Below are positions 1 through 10,295 of a stretch of DNA of 64,000 nucleotides, piece by piece; the first letter of the stretch is position 1, and every line of letters starts with the position of its first letter. The DNA is taken from assembly GCA_903929755.1 (NCBI GenBank), contig CAIYVZ010000024.1:39247-103246 (forward strand), in the 5' to 3' direction. This stretch comes from an uncultured Acidobacteriia bacterium (GTDB taxonomy: Bacteria; Acidobacteriota; Terriglobia; Bryobacterales; Bryobacteraceae). The position numbers and the translations under genes are program-made. The notes under the pieces were generated by a model. The model did not search any database, had not been told where the DNA came from, and saw only the letters and a program-made list of their open reading frames with translations.

Positions 1-308
1 AACCGCGCCGGTGGGTGGAAACGGGGCAGGGCACTGCCGACAAAGACCTCGGCAAGCGTCTCTACGCCGCCTCCTGTTCCGGTTGCCACGGCGACAAGGG
101 GCAGGGCATTGAAGGCCCCGCCCTCAACAACCAGATCCTGCTCGCCAACGCGACCGATACCTTTCTCGCCGAAACCATCTCCGGCGGCCGCGAAGGCACC
201 TCCATGCAGGGCTTTCTCGCGGGCTCCTCATCCCGGCGCTCGCTCTCTCCACAGGAAATTGAAGCTGTCATCGCCTTTATTCGCACTTGGGAGGTAACCA
301 GGAAATGA
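1..308 (+). CDS. c-type cytochrome domain, 5' end cut by window edge
   Basis: The reading frame is open from the first bases of the window, so the gene probably begins upstream; a GTG at 15 is only an internal candidate. One haem-attachment motif C-S-G-C-H is visible, followed by a G-x-G-I-x-G-P-A-L-N stretch and a later S-M-x-G-F methionine segment that could supply the sixth haem ligand, as in class I cytochromes c. The stop codon overlaps the ATG of the molybdoenzyme catalytic subunit by four bases (ATGA), so the two are translationally coupled. The likely role is a periplasmic electron carrier that feeds or drains the molybdoenzyme. How many further haem domains lie upstream cannot be seen. 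Confidence 0.85.
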   Translation, partial: PRRWVETGQGTADKDLGKRLYAASCSGCHGDKGQGIEGPALNNQILLANATDTFLAETISGGREGTSMQGFLAGSSSRRSLSPQEIEAVIAFIRTWEVTRK

Positions 309-3300
309 AGAATTCAGAAGCATTGTCCGCGGCTTCGTCAAACGAGGGCCGCCGCGACTTCCTCAAACTCGTCGGCAAAGCCGGCTTCGGCGGCTTCCTC
401 GCCTCCGCCCAACAGGCCTGGGGCCTCGACGCCATCGCCAACCCTCTCGCCGCCTATCCCGACCGTGGCTGGGAACGCGCCTACCGCGACCTCTGGAAAT
501 ACGACTCCAAATACACCTTCCTGTGCGCCCCCAACGACACGCACAACTGTCTCCTCAACGCCTATGTCCGCCAGGGCGTCATCACCCGCATCGGTCCTTC
601 CATGCGCTACGGCGAGGCCATGGACCTCGACAAAAATAAGACCAGCCACCGCTGGGACCCCCGCATCTGCCAGAAAGGTCTCGCCCTCACCCGCCGCTTC
701 TATGGCGATCGCCGTGTGAACGGCTGCATGGTTCGCGTCGGCTTTAAAAAATGGGTCGAAGCTGGCTTCCCCCGCGAAAAAGACGGTCTCCCGCCCAAGG
801 AATATTTCAACCGCGGCCGCGATAAATGGGTCCGCCTCACCCACGATGAAGCCGCGAAATTCGTCGCCAGTGCCCTTACCAACATCGCCCAAACCTACAC
901 CGGTGACGAAGGCAAGCGCAAGCTCGCCGCCCAGAAGTACGACCCCGCCACCATCGAAGCCACCCAGGGCGCCGGAACCCCGGTTCTCAAGTTCCGCGGC
1001 GGCATGCCTCTGCTCGGCATCACCCGCATCTTCGGCATGTATCGCATGGCCAATTCCATGGCGCTTCTCGATAACTACATCCGCAAGCTGGGTCCCGAAA
1101 AATCCGTCGGGGCCAAGGGCTTCGATAACTACTCCTGGCATACCGACCTGCCCCCCGGCCACCCCATGGTCACCGGCCAGCAGACCGTCGAATTTGACCT
1201 CTGCACCGTGGAGCAGGCGAAGACCGTAATCGTCTGGGGCCTCAACTGGATCACCACCAAAATGCCCGATGCGCACTGGCTCACCGAAGCCCGCCTCAAA
1301 GGCACCAAAGTTGTCGTCATCGCCTGCGAATACTCCGCCACCGCTACCAAGGCCGATGAAGTCATCGTGGTCCGCCCCGGCGTCTCGCCCGCCCTCGCTC
1401 TCGGCTTCGTCCATGTCATCCTGCGCGAAAATCTCTATGACGCCACCTACGTCAAGCAGTGGACCGACCTCCCTCTTCTCGTCCGCATGGACACCCTCAA
1501 GCACCTCAGCGCCCAGGACGTTTTCGGTGGTCCTGTCGCCGAACTCAAGCACTCCCGCGTCCTCCGCGGCAATGAGAAAGAACCGCCGCCCGCAACGCAT
1601 ACTGACCAGCTCATTCCCGAAAAACTCCGCAACGAATGGGGCGACTACGTCTGGTGGGATCGCACTTCCAACTCACCTAAAGCTCTCAATCGCGACCAGG
1701 TCGGCAAAAACTCAGACGTGGAGAATCCTCTCCTCGATGGCTCCATCGAAGTCACTCTCGCCAATGGCAAAAAGGTCCGCTGCCGTCCCGCCTTCGATCT
1801 CATTCGCGAATACGTCGCCCACTTCGATCCGAAGACCACCGAAGAGCTCACCTGGGCTCCTGCCGCCGCCATCGAAAAGCTGGCCCGCGACATCGCCAAA
1901 AATCCCGGCACAACGTTGTTCGCCATCGGCATGGGGCCCAACCAGTTCTTTAACAACGACAACAAGGATCGCGACATCTTCCTGCTCGCGTCCCTCACCG
2001 GCAACGTCGGGCGCATTGGCGGCAATGTCGGATCTTACGCCGGTAACTACCGCGTCTCCATGTTCAACGGCTCCGGGACATACATCAACGAGAATCCCTT
2101 CGATCTGGAACTCGACCCCGCTAAACCGGCACGTCCCCGCCAATACTGGAAGGCCGAGTCCGCCCACTATTACAACCATGAGGACCACCCTCTCCGCGTC
2201 GGTAAAAAGCTTCTTACCGGCTCCACTCATATCCCGTGCCCCACCAAGTCGCTCTGGTTCGCCAACGCCAACTCCATCCTCGGCAACGTGAAATGGCACT
2301 ACAACACCGTGGTCAACGTCCTGCCCCGCATCGAGATGATTGCGGTGAATGAGTGGTGGTGGTCCACCTCCTGTGAATGGGCCGATATTGTCTTCGGCGT
2401 GGATGCCTGGGCGGAACTGAAGCACCCCGACATGACCGCGTCCGTCACCAACCCCTTCCTCACCGTCTTCCCCCGCACGCCCATGAAACGGGCCTTCAAT
2501 ACGCTTGGCGACATTGAAGTCCTCGCCCTGGTCGGCTCCAAAATGGCCGAGATCACGAAGGACCAGCGCTTCGCCGATTGCTGGAAATTTGTCCGCGAGG
2601 GCCGCATGGAAGTCTATCTCCAGCGCATCCTCGATAACTCCAGCTGCACCAAAGGCTACCGTTTTGAGGACCTCGAAGCCAAAGCCCGCGAAGGCATTCC
2701 CGCCATCATGATGAACCGCACCACCGGCAAGAACATCGGCTACGAACAAGTCACCGACTCCGTCCCCTGGTACACCAAAACCGGCCGCCTGGAATTCTAC
2801 CGGCCTGAAGATGAGTTCATCGAAGCCGGTGAAAATCTCCCCGTCCACCGCGAGCCCGTCGATTCCACCTTCCTCGAACCCAACATCATCATCGCGCCCA
2901 AACACGAGGCCATGCGCCCCGCCAGTCCCGAATCCTACGGCGTCAAGCGCGACGATCTTTCCTGCGACGTTCGCTGTGGCCGCAACGTCGTCATGGCCTG
3001 GCCCGAAGCGAAAAAGTCCGTTCACCCTCTGCGCAAAGACGGCTTCAAGTTCATCTTCCACACCCCCAAGTACCGCCACGGCACCCACACCATGCCCATC
3101 GATACCGACATGATCGCCGTGCTCTTCGGACCCTTCGGCGATCTCTATCGTCACGATCGCCGCATGCCCTTCGTCAGCGAAGGCTACGTCGATATCAACC
3201 CCAACGATGCGCACGACCTCGGCGTCCAGGACGGCGATTATGTCTGGATCGATGCCGACCCCGAAGACCGCCCCTTCCGCGGCTGGCAGAAGAACGCGAA

Positions 3301-3814
3301 AGACTACGAGTTCTCCCGCCTCATCTGCCGCGCCCGCTACTACCCCGGCACCCCCCGCGGCATTACCCGCATGTGGTTCAACATGTACGGCACCACCCCC
3401 GGTTCCTTCGAAGGCCAAAAGGGACGCGTCGATGGCCTCGCCAAAAATCCCAACACCAATTACCAGGCCATGTTCCGCTCCGGCTCCCACCAGTCCGCCA
3501 CCCGCGGCTGGCTCAAGCCCACCCTCATGACCGACTCTCTTGTCCGTAAAAACTTCTTCGGCCAGGGCCTCGGCAAGGGCTTCCTGCCGGACACGCACTG
3601 TCCCACCGGCGCACCCCGCGAATCCTTCGTCAAGATCACCAGGGCCGAAGCCGGTGGAGCCGACCTCAAGAGCGCGTGGCGTCCTGTTGGCCTCGGCATC
3701 CGCCCCCGCAACGAGTCCGACGTCATGAAGAAGTATCTGGCGGGCGAATTCTACTCCGGGCAATCCGCCGCAGTTCCGGCCCCGGCAAAACGCACTTCGA
3801 AGAAGGAGAAATAA
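305..3814 (+). CDS. Tat-exported molybdopterin oxidoreductase, catalytic (alpha) subunit, type II DMSO-reductase-like
   Basis: ATG at 305 is preferred over the in-frame TTG at 287 because GGGAGG lies ten bases upstream. The 1169-residue protein opens with a twin-arginine signal (R16-R17-D-F-L-K), so it folds around its cofactor and is exported. The N-terminal cluster motif is C74-x3-D78-x3-C82-x39-C122. A segment ending in W-H-T-D-L-P-P (residues 278-284) aligns with the molybdenum-ligand region of NarG, and the C-terminal quarter has the usual molydopterin-binding domain. Size, partners and the lipoprotein haem-b subunit place it near the ethylbenzene dehydrogenase, selenate and chlorate reductase and nitrate reductase group. 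Two ligand positions differ from NarG (Asp for Cys at 78, Ser at 277). The substrate cannot be read from the sequence. Confidence 0.9.
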   Translation: MKNSEALSAASSNEGRRDFLKLVGKAGFGGFLASAQQAWGLDAIANPLAAYPDRGWERAYRDLWKYDSKYTFLCAPNDTHNCLLNAYVRQGVITRIGPSMRYGEAMDLDKNKTSHRWDPRICQKGLALTRRFYGDRRVNGCMVRVGFKKWVEAGFPREKDGLPPKEYFNRGRDKWVRLTHDEAAKFVASALTNIAQTYTGDEGKRKLAAQKYDPATIEATQGAGTPVLKFRGGMPLLGITRIFGMYRMANSMALLDNYIRKLGPEKSVGAKGFDNYSWHTDLPPGHPMVTGQQTVEFDLCTVEQAKTVIVWGLNWITTKMPDAHWLTEARLKGTKVVVIACEYSATATKADEVIVVRPGVSPALALGFVHVILRENLYDATYVKQWTDLPLLVRMDTLKHLSAQDVFGGPVAELKHSRVLRGNEKEPPPATHTDQLIPEKLRNEWGDYVWWDRTSNSPKALNRDQVGKNSDVENPLLDGSIEVTLANGKKVRCRPAFDLIREYVAHFDPKTTEELTWAPAAAIEKLARDIAKNPGTTLFAIGMGPNQFFNNDNKDRDIFLLASLTGNVGRIGGNVGSYAGNYRVSMFNGSGTYINENPFDLELDPAKPARPRQYWKAESAHYYNHEDHPLRVGKKLLTGSTHIPCPTKSLWFANANSILGNVKWHYNTVVNVLPRIEMIAVNEWWWSTSCEWADIVFGVDAWAELKHPDMTASVTNPFLTVFPRTPMKRAFNTLGDIEVLALVGSKMAEITKDQRFADCWKFVREGRMEVYLQRILDNSSCTKGYRFEDLEAKAREGIPAIMMNRTTGKNIGYEQVTDSVPWYTKTGRLEFYRPEDEFIEAGENLPVHREPVDSTFLEPNIIIAPKHEAMRPASPESYGVKRDDLSCDVRCGRNVVMAWPEAKKSVHPLRKDGFKFIFHTPKYRHGTHTMPIDTDMIAVLFGPFGDLYRHDRRMPFVSEGYVDINPNDAHDLGVQDGDYVWIDADPEDRPFRGWQKNAKDYEFSRLICRARYYPGTPRGITRMWFNMYGTTPGSFEGQKGRVDGLAKNPNTNYQAMFRSGSHQSATRGWLKPTLMTDSLVRKNFFGQGLGKGFLPDTHCPTGAPRESFVKITRAEAGGADLKSAWRPVGLGIRPRNESDVMKKYLAGEFYSGQSAAVPAPAKRTSKKEK

Positions 3815-3818
3815 AGTC

Positions 3819-4946
<1,128 letters not shown>

Positions 4947-4975
4947 CGGACGCGGAGCAACTAAGGAGAATAGCC

Positions 4976-5842
4976 ATGCGAATTCATTCCTCAATGTTGG
5001 CCGTCCCGGCGATTCTGCTCTCGCTCGGGATCCTGAACGGCTGTGGCAGGAAAGCCGAGCGTACCAATGAGGTGGTCGCCGCCTCCGCCGCCCGCCTTCC
5101 GCTCGACCCTCTCGATCCCGCCTGGGCAGAAGCTCCCGGCCACGTCGAAAAGCTCATCCTGCAGGACCTCGTGGAACCCCGTCTCATGAAGGCTTCCACC
5201 CCCGAGATCCTCGTCGAAGCCCTCACCAGCGGCTCCGAAATCGCCTTCCGCCTCAGCTGGCCCGACGAAGCCGTCAATGACCTTCCCGGAGCCGGGCGCT
5301 TCCTCGATCAATGCGCCGTTCAGATCCCCAGGGCCATCGAAGCCGATGCCCCCGCCCCCCAAATGGGCGAAGCCGGCCGGCCCGTCGAAATCTCCTTCTG
5401 GCGCGCCGACTGGCAGGCCTCCGTCGATGGCCGCAAGGACAACATCAATGCCCTCTTCCCCAACGCCGCTATTGACCACTACCCCTTCGAAGCCAAACCT
5501 CTCGACCCCGGTTCATCCGATCAGAAGGAGATGGCCACCCGTTACGCACCCTCGCAGGCTGTCGGCAACCGTCGCGTCGGCCCGCGCGAAACGCCCGTCG
5601 AAGACCTTCTCGCCGAAGGTCCCGGTACGTTGAGCCCCGCCCCCGCCCGCATCTCTCGCGGCATGGGCGTCAGAACCAAAGAAGGCTGGGCCGTCGTCAT
5701 CATTCGCAAGCTCCCGGAGGGCCTCACCCCCAGGCGCCGCTCTGCCGTCGCATTTGCCGTCTGGCAGGGGTCGGAACAGGAAGCCGGAGCCAGAAAAATG
5801 CGCAGCGGCTGGGTCCCTCTCGCCCTGCGTGCCGCCAAGTAA
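4976..5842 (+). CDS. haem-b binding gamma subunit, predicted lipoprotein
   Basis: The protein has a hydrophobic N-terminus ending in a lipobox (L-N-G-C, Cys23), so it should be a lipid-anchored periplasmic protein. The rest matches the ethylbenzene-dehydrogenase gamma haem-binding fold: an early D-P-x-D-P-A-W, then Q-M130-G followed by P-V-E-I-S-F-W-R-A-D-W, and near the end a V-A-F-A-V-W-Q-G-S stretch with a following lysine-containing segment. In EbdC-type subunits Met and Lys are the axial haem ligands, and Met130 plus a C-terminal Lys are the candidates here. It would pass electrons between the beta subunit and the cytochrome c encoded first in the operon. AAGGAG precedes the ATG. The lipid anchor is a difference from the soluble EbdC. 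Confidence 0.85.
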   Translation: MRIHSSMLAVPAILLSLGILNGCGRKAERTNEVVAASAARLPLDPLDPAWAEAPGHVEKLILQDLVEPRLMKASTPEILVEALTSGSEIAFRLSWPDEAVNDLPGAGRFLDQCAVQIPRAIEADAPAPQMGEAGRPVEISFWRADWQASVDGRKDNINALFPNAAIDHYPFEAKPLDPGSSDQKEMATRYAPSQAVGNRRVGPRETPVEDLLAEGPGTLSPAPARISRGMGVRTKEGWAVVIIRKLPEGLTPRRRSAVAFAVWQGSEQEAGARKMRSGWVPLALRAAK

Positions 5843-5854
5843 ACCGAGGCCATT

Positions 5855-6502
5855 ATGCCCGACCAAATAACGCCGGAAATAGAAGCTCTGCTCCGCGACG
5901 CCGCCGAATGGCGGCTGCTGGGCCTGCTGTTCGAATGTCCCTCTGACGCCTGGCAGAGCCAGCTCGCCGCGCTCGCCGCCGAAGTTCACGATCCTGACCT
6001 TCGCGCCGCCGCCGCAGAGGCAAAACCCGAAGCCGAAGAGGGCATGTACCACTCCATCTTCGGCCCCGGAGGCCCCGCCCCACCTCGCCAGGCTACCTAT
6101 CACGAATCCATGGAACTCGGCTACCTCATGTCGTCCCTCCACACCAGCTACCACGCCTTCGGCTACGCCCCAGCCACCCCGGAACCGGTTGACCACGTGG
6201 CCGTCGAAATTGGCTTCGTCGCCTGGTTGAAGTTTAAGGAAGCCTTCGCCCGATCTTTCGGCGATCTCGAAAAAGCCGAACTCGCCCGCGACGCCGCCGC
6301 CCGCTTCATTGCCGATTATCTGTCCACCATGGCTGAACCTCTCGCCAATATCCTCAGCCACTCCGGCATCGAATACCTCGTGCTGGCCGGCAAAGTCCTC
6401 CGCCAGCGATCCGGGCCGAAGAAACAGCCCTTGAAAGCCCATGCCAGCCACTTCCCCATCTTTGGCGATGCCGAAGCGTCCTTTGAATGCGGAACCCTCT
6501 GA
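5855..6502 (+). CDS. TorD-family molybdoenzyme maturation chaperone
   Basis: The 215-residue, mostly helical soluble protein starts with L-L-R-D-A-A-E-W-R-L-L-G-L-L-F and continues with the short-helix pattern and the Y-H-x-S-I-F-G-P-G-G-P-A-P-P-R segment seen in TorD/NarJ-like chaperones (P-x-x-E-S-x-Y-like motif, here Y-H-E-S-M-E-L-G-Y). Members bind the Tat signal of the catalytic subunit and hold it until the cofactor is inserted. Its place directly after the structural genes, with a GAGG ribosome site and a 12-base gap, supports a dedicated role for this enzyme. The family is diverse, so the assignment rests on both sequence pattern and context. Confidence 0.8.
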   Translation: MPDQITPEIEALLRDAAEWRLLGLLFECPSDAWQSQLAALAAEVHDPDLRAAAAEAKPEAEEGMYHSIFGPGGPAPPRQATYHESMELGYLMSSLHTSYHAFGYAPATPEPVDHVAVEIGFVAWLKFKEAFARSFGDLEKAELARDAAARFIADYLSTMAEPLANILSHSGIEYLVLAGKVLRQRSGPKKQPLKAHASHFPIFGDAEASFECGTL

Positions 6503-6514
6503 GGGAGACCTGCC

Positions 6515-6670
6515 ATGCCCCGCCCCTTCGCCCGCTTCCCCTTTTTCGACTGGATGAACAACCGCCGCTACAACGCGGCCTTCATCCGTCGGCCCGACGT
6601 CACCCTCACCGACTGTCTCGGCTACGCCAATGGCCGCCCGGGCTACCTGGAGGCCACATGGCGATTTTGA
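6515..6670 (+). CDS. small 51-residue protein inside the molybdoenzyme operon
   Basis: A short ORF starts at ATG 6515 with a strong GGGAGA site seven bases upstream and ends at TGA 6668-6670, overlapping the start of the P-loop gene (ATG 6658) by 13 bases. The product is Arg/Phe/Tyr rich: it begins M-P-R-P-F-A-R-F-P-F-F-D-W-M and contains D-C-L-G-Y-A-N-G near the middle. There is no signal peptide or membrane segment. I do not recognise the family. Its spacing, ribosome site and C-ended codon use match its operon neighbours, so it is probably translated. It could be an assembly factor, or a remnant of a longer gene. Confidence 0.55.
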   Translation: MPRPFARFPFFDWMNNRRYNAAFIRRPDVTLTDCLGYANGRPGYLEATWRF

Positions 6671-7272
6671 CCCGACCGCGCGGCCGCCTCCTCGTCATCG
6701 GAGGCCACAGCCGCGGCGTCGGCAAAACTTCTGTCGGTTCCGGTCTGATACGCGCGCTCACCCGCACCGGCCACTCCTGGAGCGCCGTCAAAGTCTCCAG
6801 CCACCGCCACCACATCGAGGACCCTGCATTCCAGCCGCAACTCGAAGTGGCCGCTCCCTCCGATACCACCCAGGCTGGCCGCTACCTCCTCGCCGGTGCC
6901 TCCAGCGCCTTTCTGCTGCGCTCTCCCGACGCTTTTCTCGCCGCCGCCGCCGAGCTTCTTGAACGCCTCCTGGCCCGCGGCCACAATCTCCTCGTCGAAT
7001 CGAATCGCCTCGCCACTATCCTGCCGCCTGACCTCGTCATCTTCGTCACCGACCCGGCCAATTCCGATTGGAAGTCATCCTCGGACGCCTGCCTCAGCCA
7101 AGCCCATGCGTTGATCATCGCCGGCTCCGCCGACCCAACCTCTTACCCCCCATCCTGCTCCGCATATGCAATCCCCCATTTCGCAGTCGACCGCGCCACC
7201 TGGGGCTCCGCTCCTCTAAGCCAATGGGCCATCTCCCACTTCAGCCGCTCAGGCCCTGACTCACAAACTTGA
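6658..7272 (+). CDS. P-loop NTPase, MobB-like, probably molybdenum-cofactor related
   Basis: ATG 6658 gives a 204-residue protein with a Walker A motif at residues 15-25 (G-G-H-S-R-G-V-G-K-T-S) and a conserved V-E-S-N-R-L about two thirds in, resembling the E-S-N stretch of MobB-type GTPases that assist molybdopterin guanine dinucleotide formation. The frame is open upstream, but the Walker A spacing and the overlap with the small ORF make 6658 the sensible start. Co-location with a molybdoenzyme and its chaperone fits a role in loading its cofactor. It is longer than classic MobB and lacks an obvious MobA partner here, so the exact reaction is open. This is the last gene of the operon. Confidence 0.7.
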   Translation: MAILTRPRGRLLVIGGHSRGVGKTSVGSGLIRALTRTGHSWSAVKVSSHRHHIEDPAFQPQLEVAAPSDTTQAGRYLLAGASSAFLLRSPDAFLAAAAELLERLLARGHNLLVESNRLATILPPDLVIFVTDPANSDWKSSSDACLSQAHALIIAGSADPTSYPPSCSAYAIPHFAVDRATWGSAPLSQWAISHFSRSGPDSQT

Positions 7273-7443
7273 CCAACACGTCGCCGCCCGATCCGGACAC
7301 ATTTCCTGAACCATTTCAACCGATTACCCACCACCCGCCCGTTCGGCCGTGCCTCTTTGCGTCGTTCAGGGCCCGGTGCCCGGCGCCTGGCCTCACAGAA
7401 CGGCATTACGCTTTCACTAGTGCCGTGTGCTGGGGATCTGCGC

Positions 7444-7481
7444 TTGCCAGTATTAAGAAAAAGTAGTATAGTTTTCCTTAA
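7444..7481 (+). promoter_or_regulatory. putative promoter and operator of the AbiE-type operon
   Basis: TTGCCA (7444-7449) and TATAGT (7467-7472) are 17 bases apart, a good sigma-70 arrangement. An imperfect inverted repeat, TTAAGAAAA (7453-7461) and TTTTCCTTAA (7472-7481), overlaps the spacer and the -10. AbiEi antitoxins are known to autorepress by binding inverted repeats upstream of their own gene, which starts at 7502, so this is the natural operator candidate. The rest of 7273-7443 shows no gene. Confidence 0.5.
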
Positions 7482-7501
7482 TAAACGGTCGGGCCTGTGG
7501 C

Positions 7502-8110
7502 ATGCAAACAAAGCGAGATCAGATAGCTGCGCGCATTCACCGCTTCGGTAACGGAAAGGCTTTCTCGGCCAAGGACTTTCTCGATTTGGCCAGCCGGACG
7601 ATAATCGATGTAACGCTTGCGGCGCTTACCCACGACGGCAAGATCCGCCGCGTTCGGCGGGGTCTTTATGACCGGCCAAACATCAATCCGTCTCTTGGTG
7701 GAGTGCTGACCCCAGACATCGATGAGGTCGCTCGCGCGATTGCACGCAAGCTGCGCTGGAAGATCGTCCCCGATGGCGCTTGGGCTGCAAATCTCCTGGG
7801 GCTTTCCACGCAGGTGCCCTCGAAGATCATCTACCTCACTGATGGCGCTAATAAAGAAGTCCCCATTGGCCAGCGGATAATCTATTTCAAACACGCCCGC
7901 CCCAAAGCGATCGCCGGACTTGACGGGAAATTCGCGCTCGTTGTGCAGGCGCTTCGGCACTTAGGTAGGGAAGGCGTGGGAACCCAGGAGATCGCGACGC
8001 TGCGGTTGGCGCTCTCTCAGGCCGAGAAGAGCAGACTCTTGAAAGACACCCGCTTCGGCGCGGACTGGATCTATGACGTTGCGAAACAGCTGGCCGAGGC
8101 GACATCGTGA
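7502..8110 (+). CDS. AbiEi-like antitoxin/repressor (DUF6088-type), type IV TA
   Basis: The 202-residue protein has an N-terminal winged-helix region (residues about 1-65, with S-A-K-D-F-L-D-L-A-S and a K-I-R-R-V-R-R-G-L-Y turn) and a C-terminal domain with Y-L-T-D-G-A, as in AbiEi/DUF6088 antitoxins. Such proteins repress the operon and neutralise the partner nucleotidyltransferase without direct complex formation. Its stop overlaps the GTG start of the next gene by four bases (GTGA), the usual arrangement of antitoxin then toxin. A promoter with an inverted repeat lies just upstream. Confidence 0.85.
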   Translation: MQTKRDQIAARIHRFGNGKAFSAKDFLDLASRTIIDVTLAALTHDGKIRRVRRGLYDRPNINPSLGGVLTPDIDEVARAIARKLRWKIVPDGAWAANLLGLSTQVPSKIIYLTDGANKEVPIGQRIIYFKHARPKAIAGLDGKFALVVQALRHLGREGVGTQEIATLRLALSQAEKSRLLKDTRFGADWIYDVAKQLAEATS

Positions 8111-9117
8111 ACCGTATCGCTCAGATGAGCACCCGGGAGCGCGCCGGAATATTCCAGGAAACCGCGGCCCGGAAGGGACTGGCGAACGCCATTGTGGAAA
8201 AAGATTTCTGGGTCTCCTGGCTACTGAAACAGCTCTTCTCCATCCCAGCGCTGGAAGGCCGGCTTCTGTTCAAGGGGGGCACCTCTCTCGCGAAGGTGTT
8301 CCATGCGATCGACAGATTCTCAGAGGATGTCGATCTGGCGGTCGATTATGCCGCGCTCGGCTTTGCAGGTGACCGCGATCCGCGGCAGGAGGGGATCTCA
8401 AAAACACGCCGCGGCCTAATCCTCGAACAAATGTTGGAAGCGTGCCGCGATTACGTGAGCGGCCCGTTCCTCAGAACGCTCGGCGCGCGATTGCAGGACA
8501 TTCTCGGGGAGGGACCATGGAAGCTGGGCGTCAGTCCGCAGGACCCGAACATCGTACACTTCGCTTACCCTGCCGCCAATCCTGGCCGTCTTGATTACAT
8601 TGCTCCCCATGTGGTGCTTGAGTTGGGTACGCACGCCGAGTTCGTGCCGCATGATCGTTTTACCATCAAGTCATTCGTGGCGGAAGAATTTCCCAACGTC
8701 GTTGAAGACGCCGAGATTGGCCTGCTTGCGCTGCTGGCAAAGCGAACCTTCTGGGAGAAAGCCACGATCCTGCACGCGGAATACTACCGTGCGCCCGAGA
8801 AGTCCGTCCCGGCGCGGTACTCCCGCCATTATTACGATGTCGCACAACTGGTCCGGGGACCAATCCCGGCGGAAGCCCTCGGAGACATGGCGTTGTTGGC
8901 TGATGTAGTGCGGCATAAACAGACCTTCTATCCTGCCGCTTGGGCGCAGTATGAGCTTGCGCGAGCCGGGTCACTTCGGCTGCTGCCGCCCGCATCTCGA
9001 ATAGCGGCACTGGAGCGGGACTACCGGAATATGAGGGTGATGATCTTTGGCGAACCGCCACAGTTCGCCGGAATCATGGAAGCACTCGCAACACTTGAGA
9101 AGGGGATAAACAGATGA
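8107..9117 (+). CDS. AbiEii/AbiGii-family nucleotidyltransferase toxin
   Basis: The protein contains the DNA polymerase-beta-like nucleotidyltransferase signature G57-G-T-S60-L followed by D74-V-D76-L-A-V, the metal-binding acidic pair. The surrounding F-K-G-G-T-S-L-A-K-V-F and R-F-S-E-D-V-D segments are diagnostic of the AbiEii toxin family. AbiE-type toxins modify RNA or nucleotides and cause growth arrest, often during phage infection. At 336 residues it has the normal family length, and the downstream K-R-T-F-W-E-K-A region is also conserved. GTG start, overlapping the antitoxin stop; its own stop overlaps the third gene's ATG. Confidence 0.9.
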   Translation: MNRIAQMSTRERAGIFQETAARKGLANAIVEKDFWVSWLLKQLFSIPALEGRLLFKGGTSLAKVFHAIDRFSEDVDLAVDYAALGFAGDRDPRQEGISKTRRGLILEQMLEACRDYVSGPFLRTLGARLQDILGEGPWKLGVSPQDPNIVHFAYPAANPGRLDYIAPHVVLELGTHAEFVPHDRFTIKSFVAEEFPNVVEDAEIGLLALLAKRTFWEKATILHAEYYRAPEKSVPARYSRHYYDVAQLVRGPIPAEALGDMALLADVVRHKQTFYPAAWAQYELARAGSLRLLPPASRIAALERDYRNMRVMIFGEPPQFAGIMEALATLEKGINR

Positions 9118-9761
9118 ATATGCCAGCACCGAAGCGGACCAGCCTTGCGAAAGTAGCTGGCCTCCTGAAGCGTTACCAATGTCCGGTGCCGTTTCACGCG
9201 GTGCGCGCTCTCTTCATGGGGAGCCTCGCATCCCCTGTCCCGGATCCCTCCCCAATCCAGGCCGTCCAGACCCTCTGGGGTGGTGAGTTCCCGCCCTTTG
9301 ACACTCTGGACGATCTGAATAACCTGCTCCACGCTCTGGTGGACGGCCTCTGGAATCGACTCACCGTACACCAGACCGCCGGCAAACCCTTTAAGCTGAC
9401 GCGCACACAAGTCCGGCAGACCCGAGAAGGGCTTCATCATTATGCGATGGTCCGAAAACAGGAAATCGAGGCCTTTATGGATGGCCTCTTCGGGCCGCAT
9501 GACGAACTCGATTTGCCGGAAACCGCGCGTGACGCCGTAGACACCCTCGGCCAGATCCGGGCAATGTTCGAAGGCGCAACCAATCTGCTGGCGGACGCCG
9601 ACGTACCTGCGGCCCCCGATAGTCTAACCGGCTTAGCGGATAACCTCCAGGCCCTGGAACCAATTGTCGAGCAGGAGATAAATGCCGTCGTTCTCTCCTG
9701 CACCCGCGCGCGCCGACAACTACTTGCCGACCCGCGTGGACCTAAGCCAACCGTCCATTAG
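9114..9761 (+). CDS. third gene of the AbiE-type operon, possible UPF0149/YecA-like protein
   Basis: The ATG overlaps the toxin stop by four bases, so the gene is coupled to the AbiE pair. The 215-residue product is soluble and helical. Its first 90 residues have a pattern reminiscent of UPF0149/YecA proteins: a short hydrophobic helix, then a W-G-G-E-F-P-P-F segment, an acidic D-D-L-N-N-L-L helix and L-W-N-R-L; this resemblance is weak. It has no SEC-C metal motif. Its first 147 bases recur at 11994-12140. The gene ends two bases before the stop codon of the convergent PIN gene. A third component in AbiE operons is not standard, so its role is unknown. Confidence 0.7.
   Translation: MNMPAPKRTSLAKVAGLLKRYQCPVPFHAVRALFMGSLASPVPDPSPIQAVQTLWGGEFPPFDTLDDLNNLLHALVDGLWNRLTVHQTAGKPFKLTRTQVRQTREGLHHYAMVRKQEIEAFMDGLFGPHDELDLPETARDAVDTLGQIRAMFEGATNLLADADVPAAPDSLTGLADNLQALEPIVEQEINAVVLSCTRARRQLLADPRGPKPTVH
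9117..9263 (+). repeat. 147-bp direct repeat, copy 1 (start of third abi gene)
   Basis: This stretch is repeated at 11994-12140 in the same orientation with three mismatches that I can count (G/C near the start, A/C and C/G near the end). Copy 1 lies within an intact gene. Similarity stops at the base after GGCC at 9263. The two copies are 2877 bases apart and bracket the PIN pair and HigBA. Confidence 0.95.
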
Positions 9762-9763
9762 CC

Positions 9764-10295
9764 TTACATGGACACGCAAAGCGCGGGCTTATTTCCCGAA
9801 CCAAATGAACCACTTCCCCCGAGATCCTGCATCCCTTCCGTGTTCCGGTCACAGTCGGACTTCACGTGCGGATCGTCTGAAATGATCTCCGTTGCCTGCG
9901 CCACGATTGCGACGGCCACAATCTGGCGGTCAAACTTCACCTTCGTCCAGGGGGCGTCGTTCAGCCCTTCGCGCTTGTCTCCCTGCGCGATTGCAACGGC
10001 GGTTCGCCGCCCGAGCTCCACGGCCGCCGCCGCATCGAAGGCTTCCAGCCGAATCCAAACCGAGCCATTGAGTTCCGTTAACAGATCGGTGATCTGCTCT
10101 GGCGAGATCTTCACCAATACTTCGCTCAGTACCGGCGTCGGAATGATGATCTGGTCGCGGTTATGCGCGATTCGTGAAACCAACGCCCCCCAGGCGTTCC
10201 TTGGCGAACTTTATCGGTGTGCTGGACCCGGCCCAGGACACGGTAGCACCTGGAATCAACAGCAGGGACAGGGCGTTTGTATCCAGCGCGATCAT
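9764..10295 (-). pseudogene. PIN-domain (VapC-like) toxin gene with a frameshift in a G run
   Basis: On the minus strand ATG 10295 opens M-I-A-L-D-T-N-A-L-S, the canonical PIN start with its catalytic Asp. After about 35 codons a run of six Gs (plus-strand C run 10186-10191) breaks the frame; with five Gs it would continue without interruption into I-P-T-P-V-L-S-E-V-L and on to the late R-Q-I-V-A-V-A-I-V and S-D-D acidic site. Such proteins are ribonuclease toxins. The ATG overlaps the stop of the upstream partner (AATGA). Either the gene is inactivated or the G run is a sequencing error. The reading frame ends two bases from the end of the convergent third abi gene. Confidence 0.75.
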
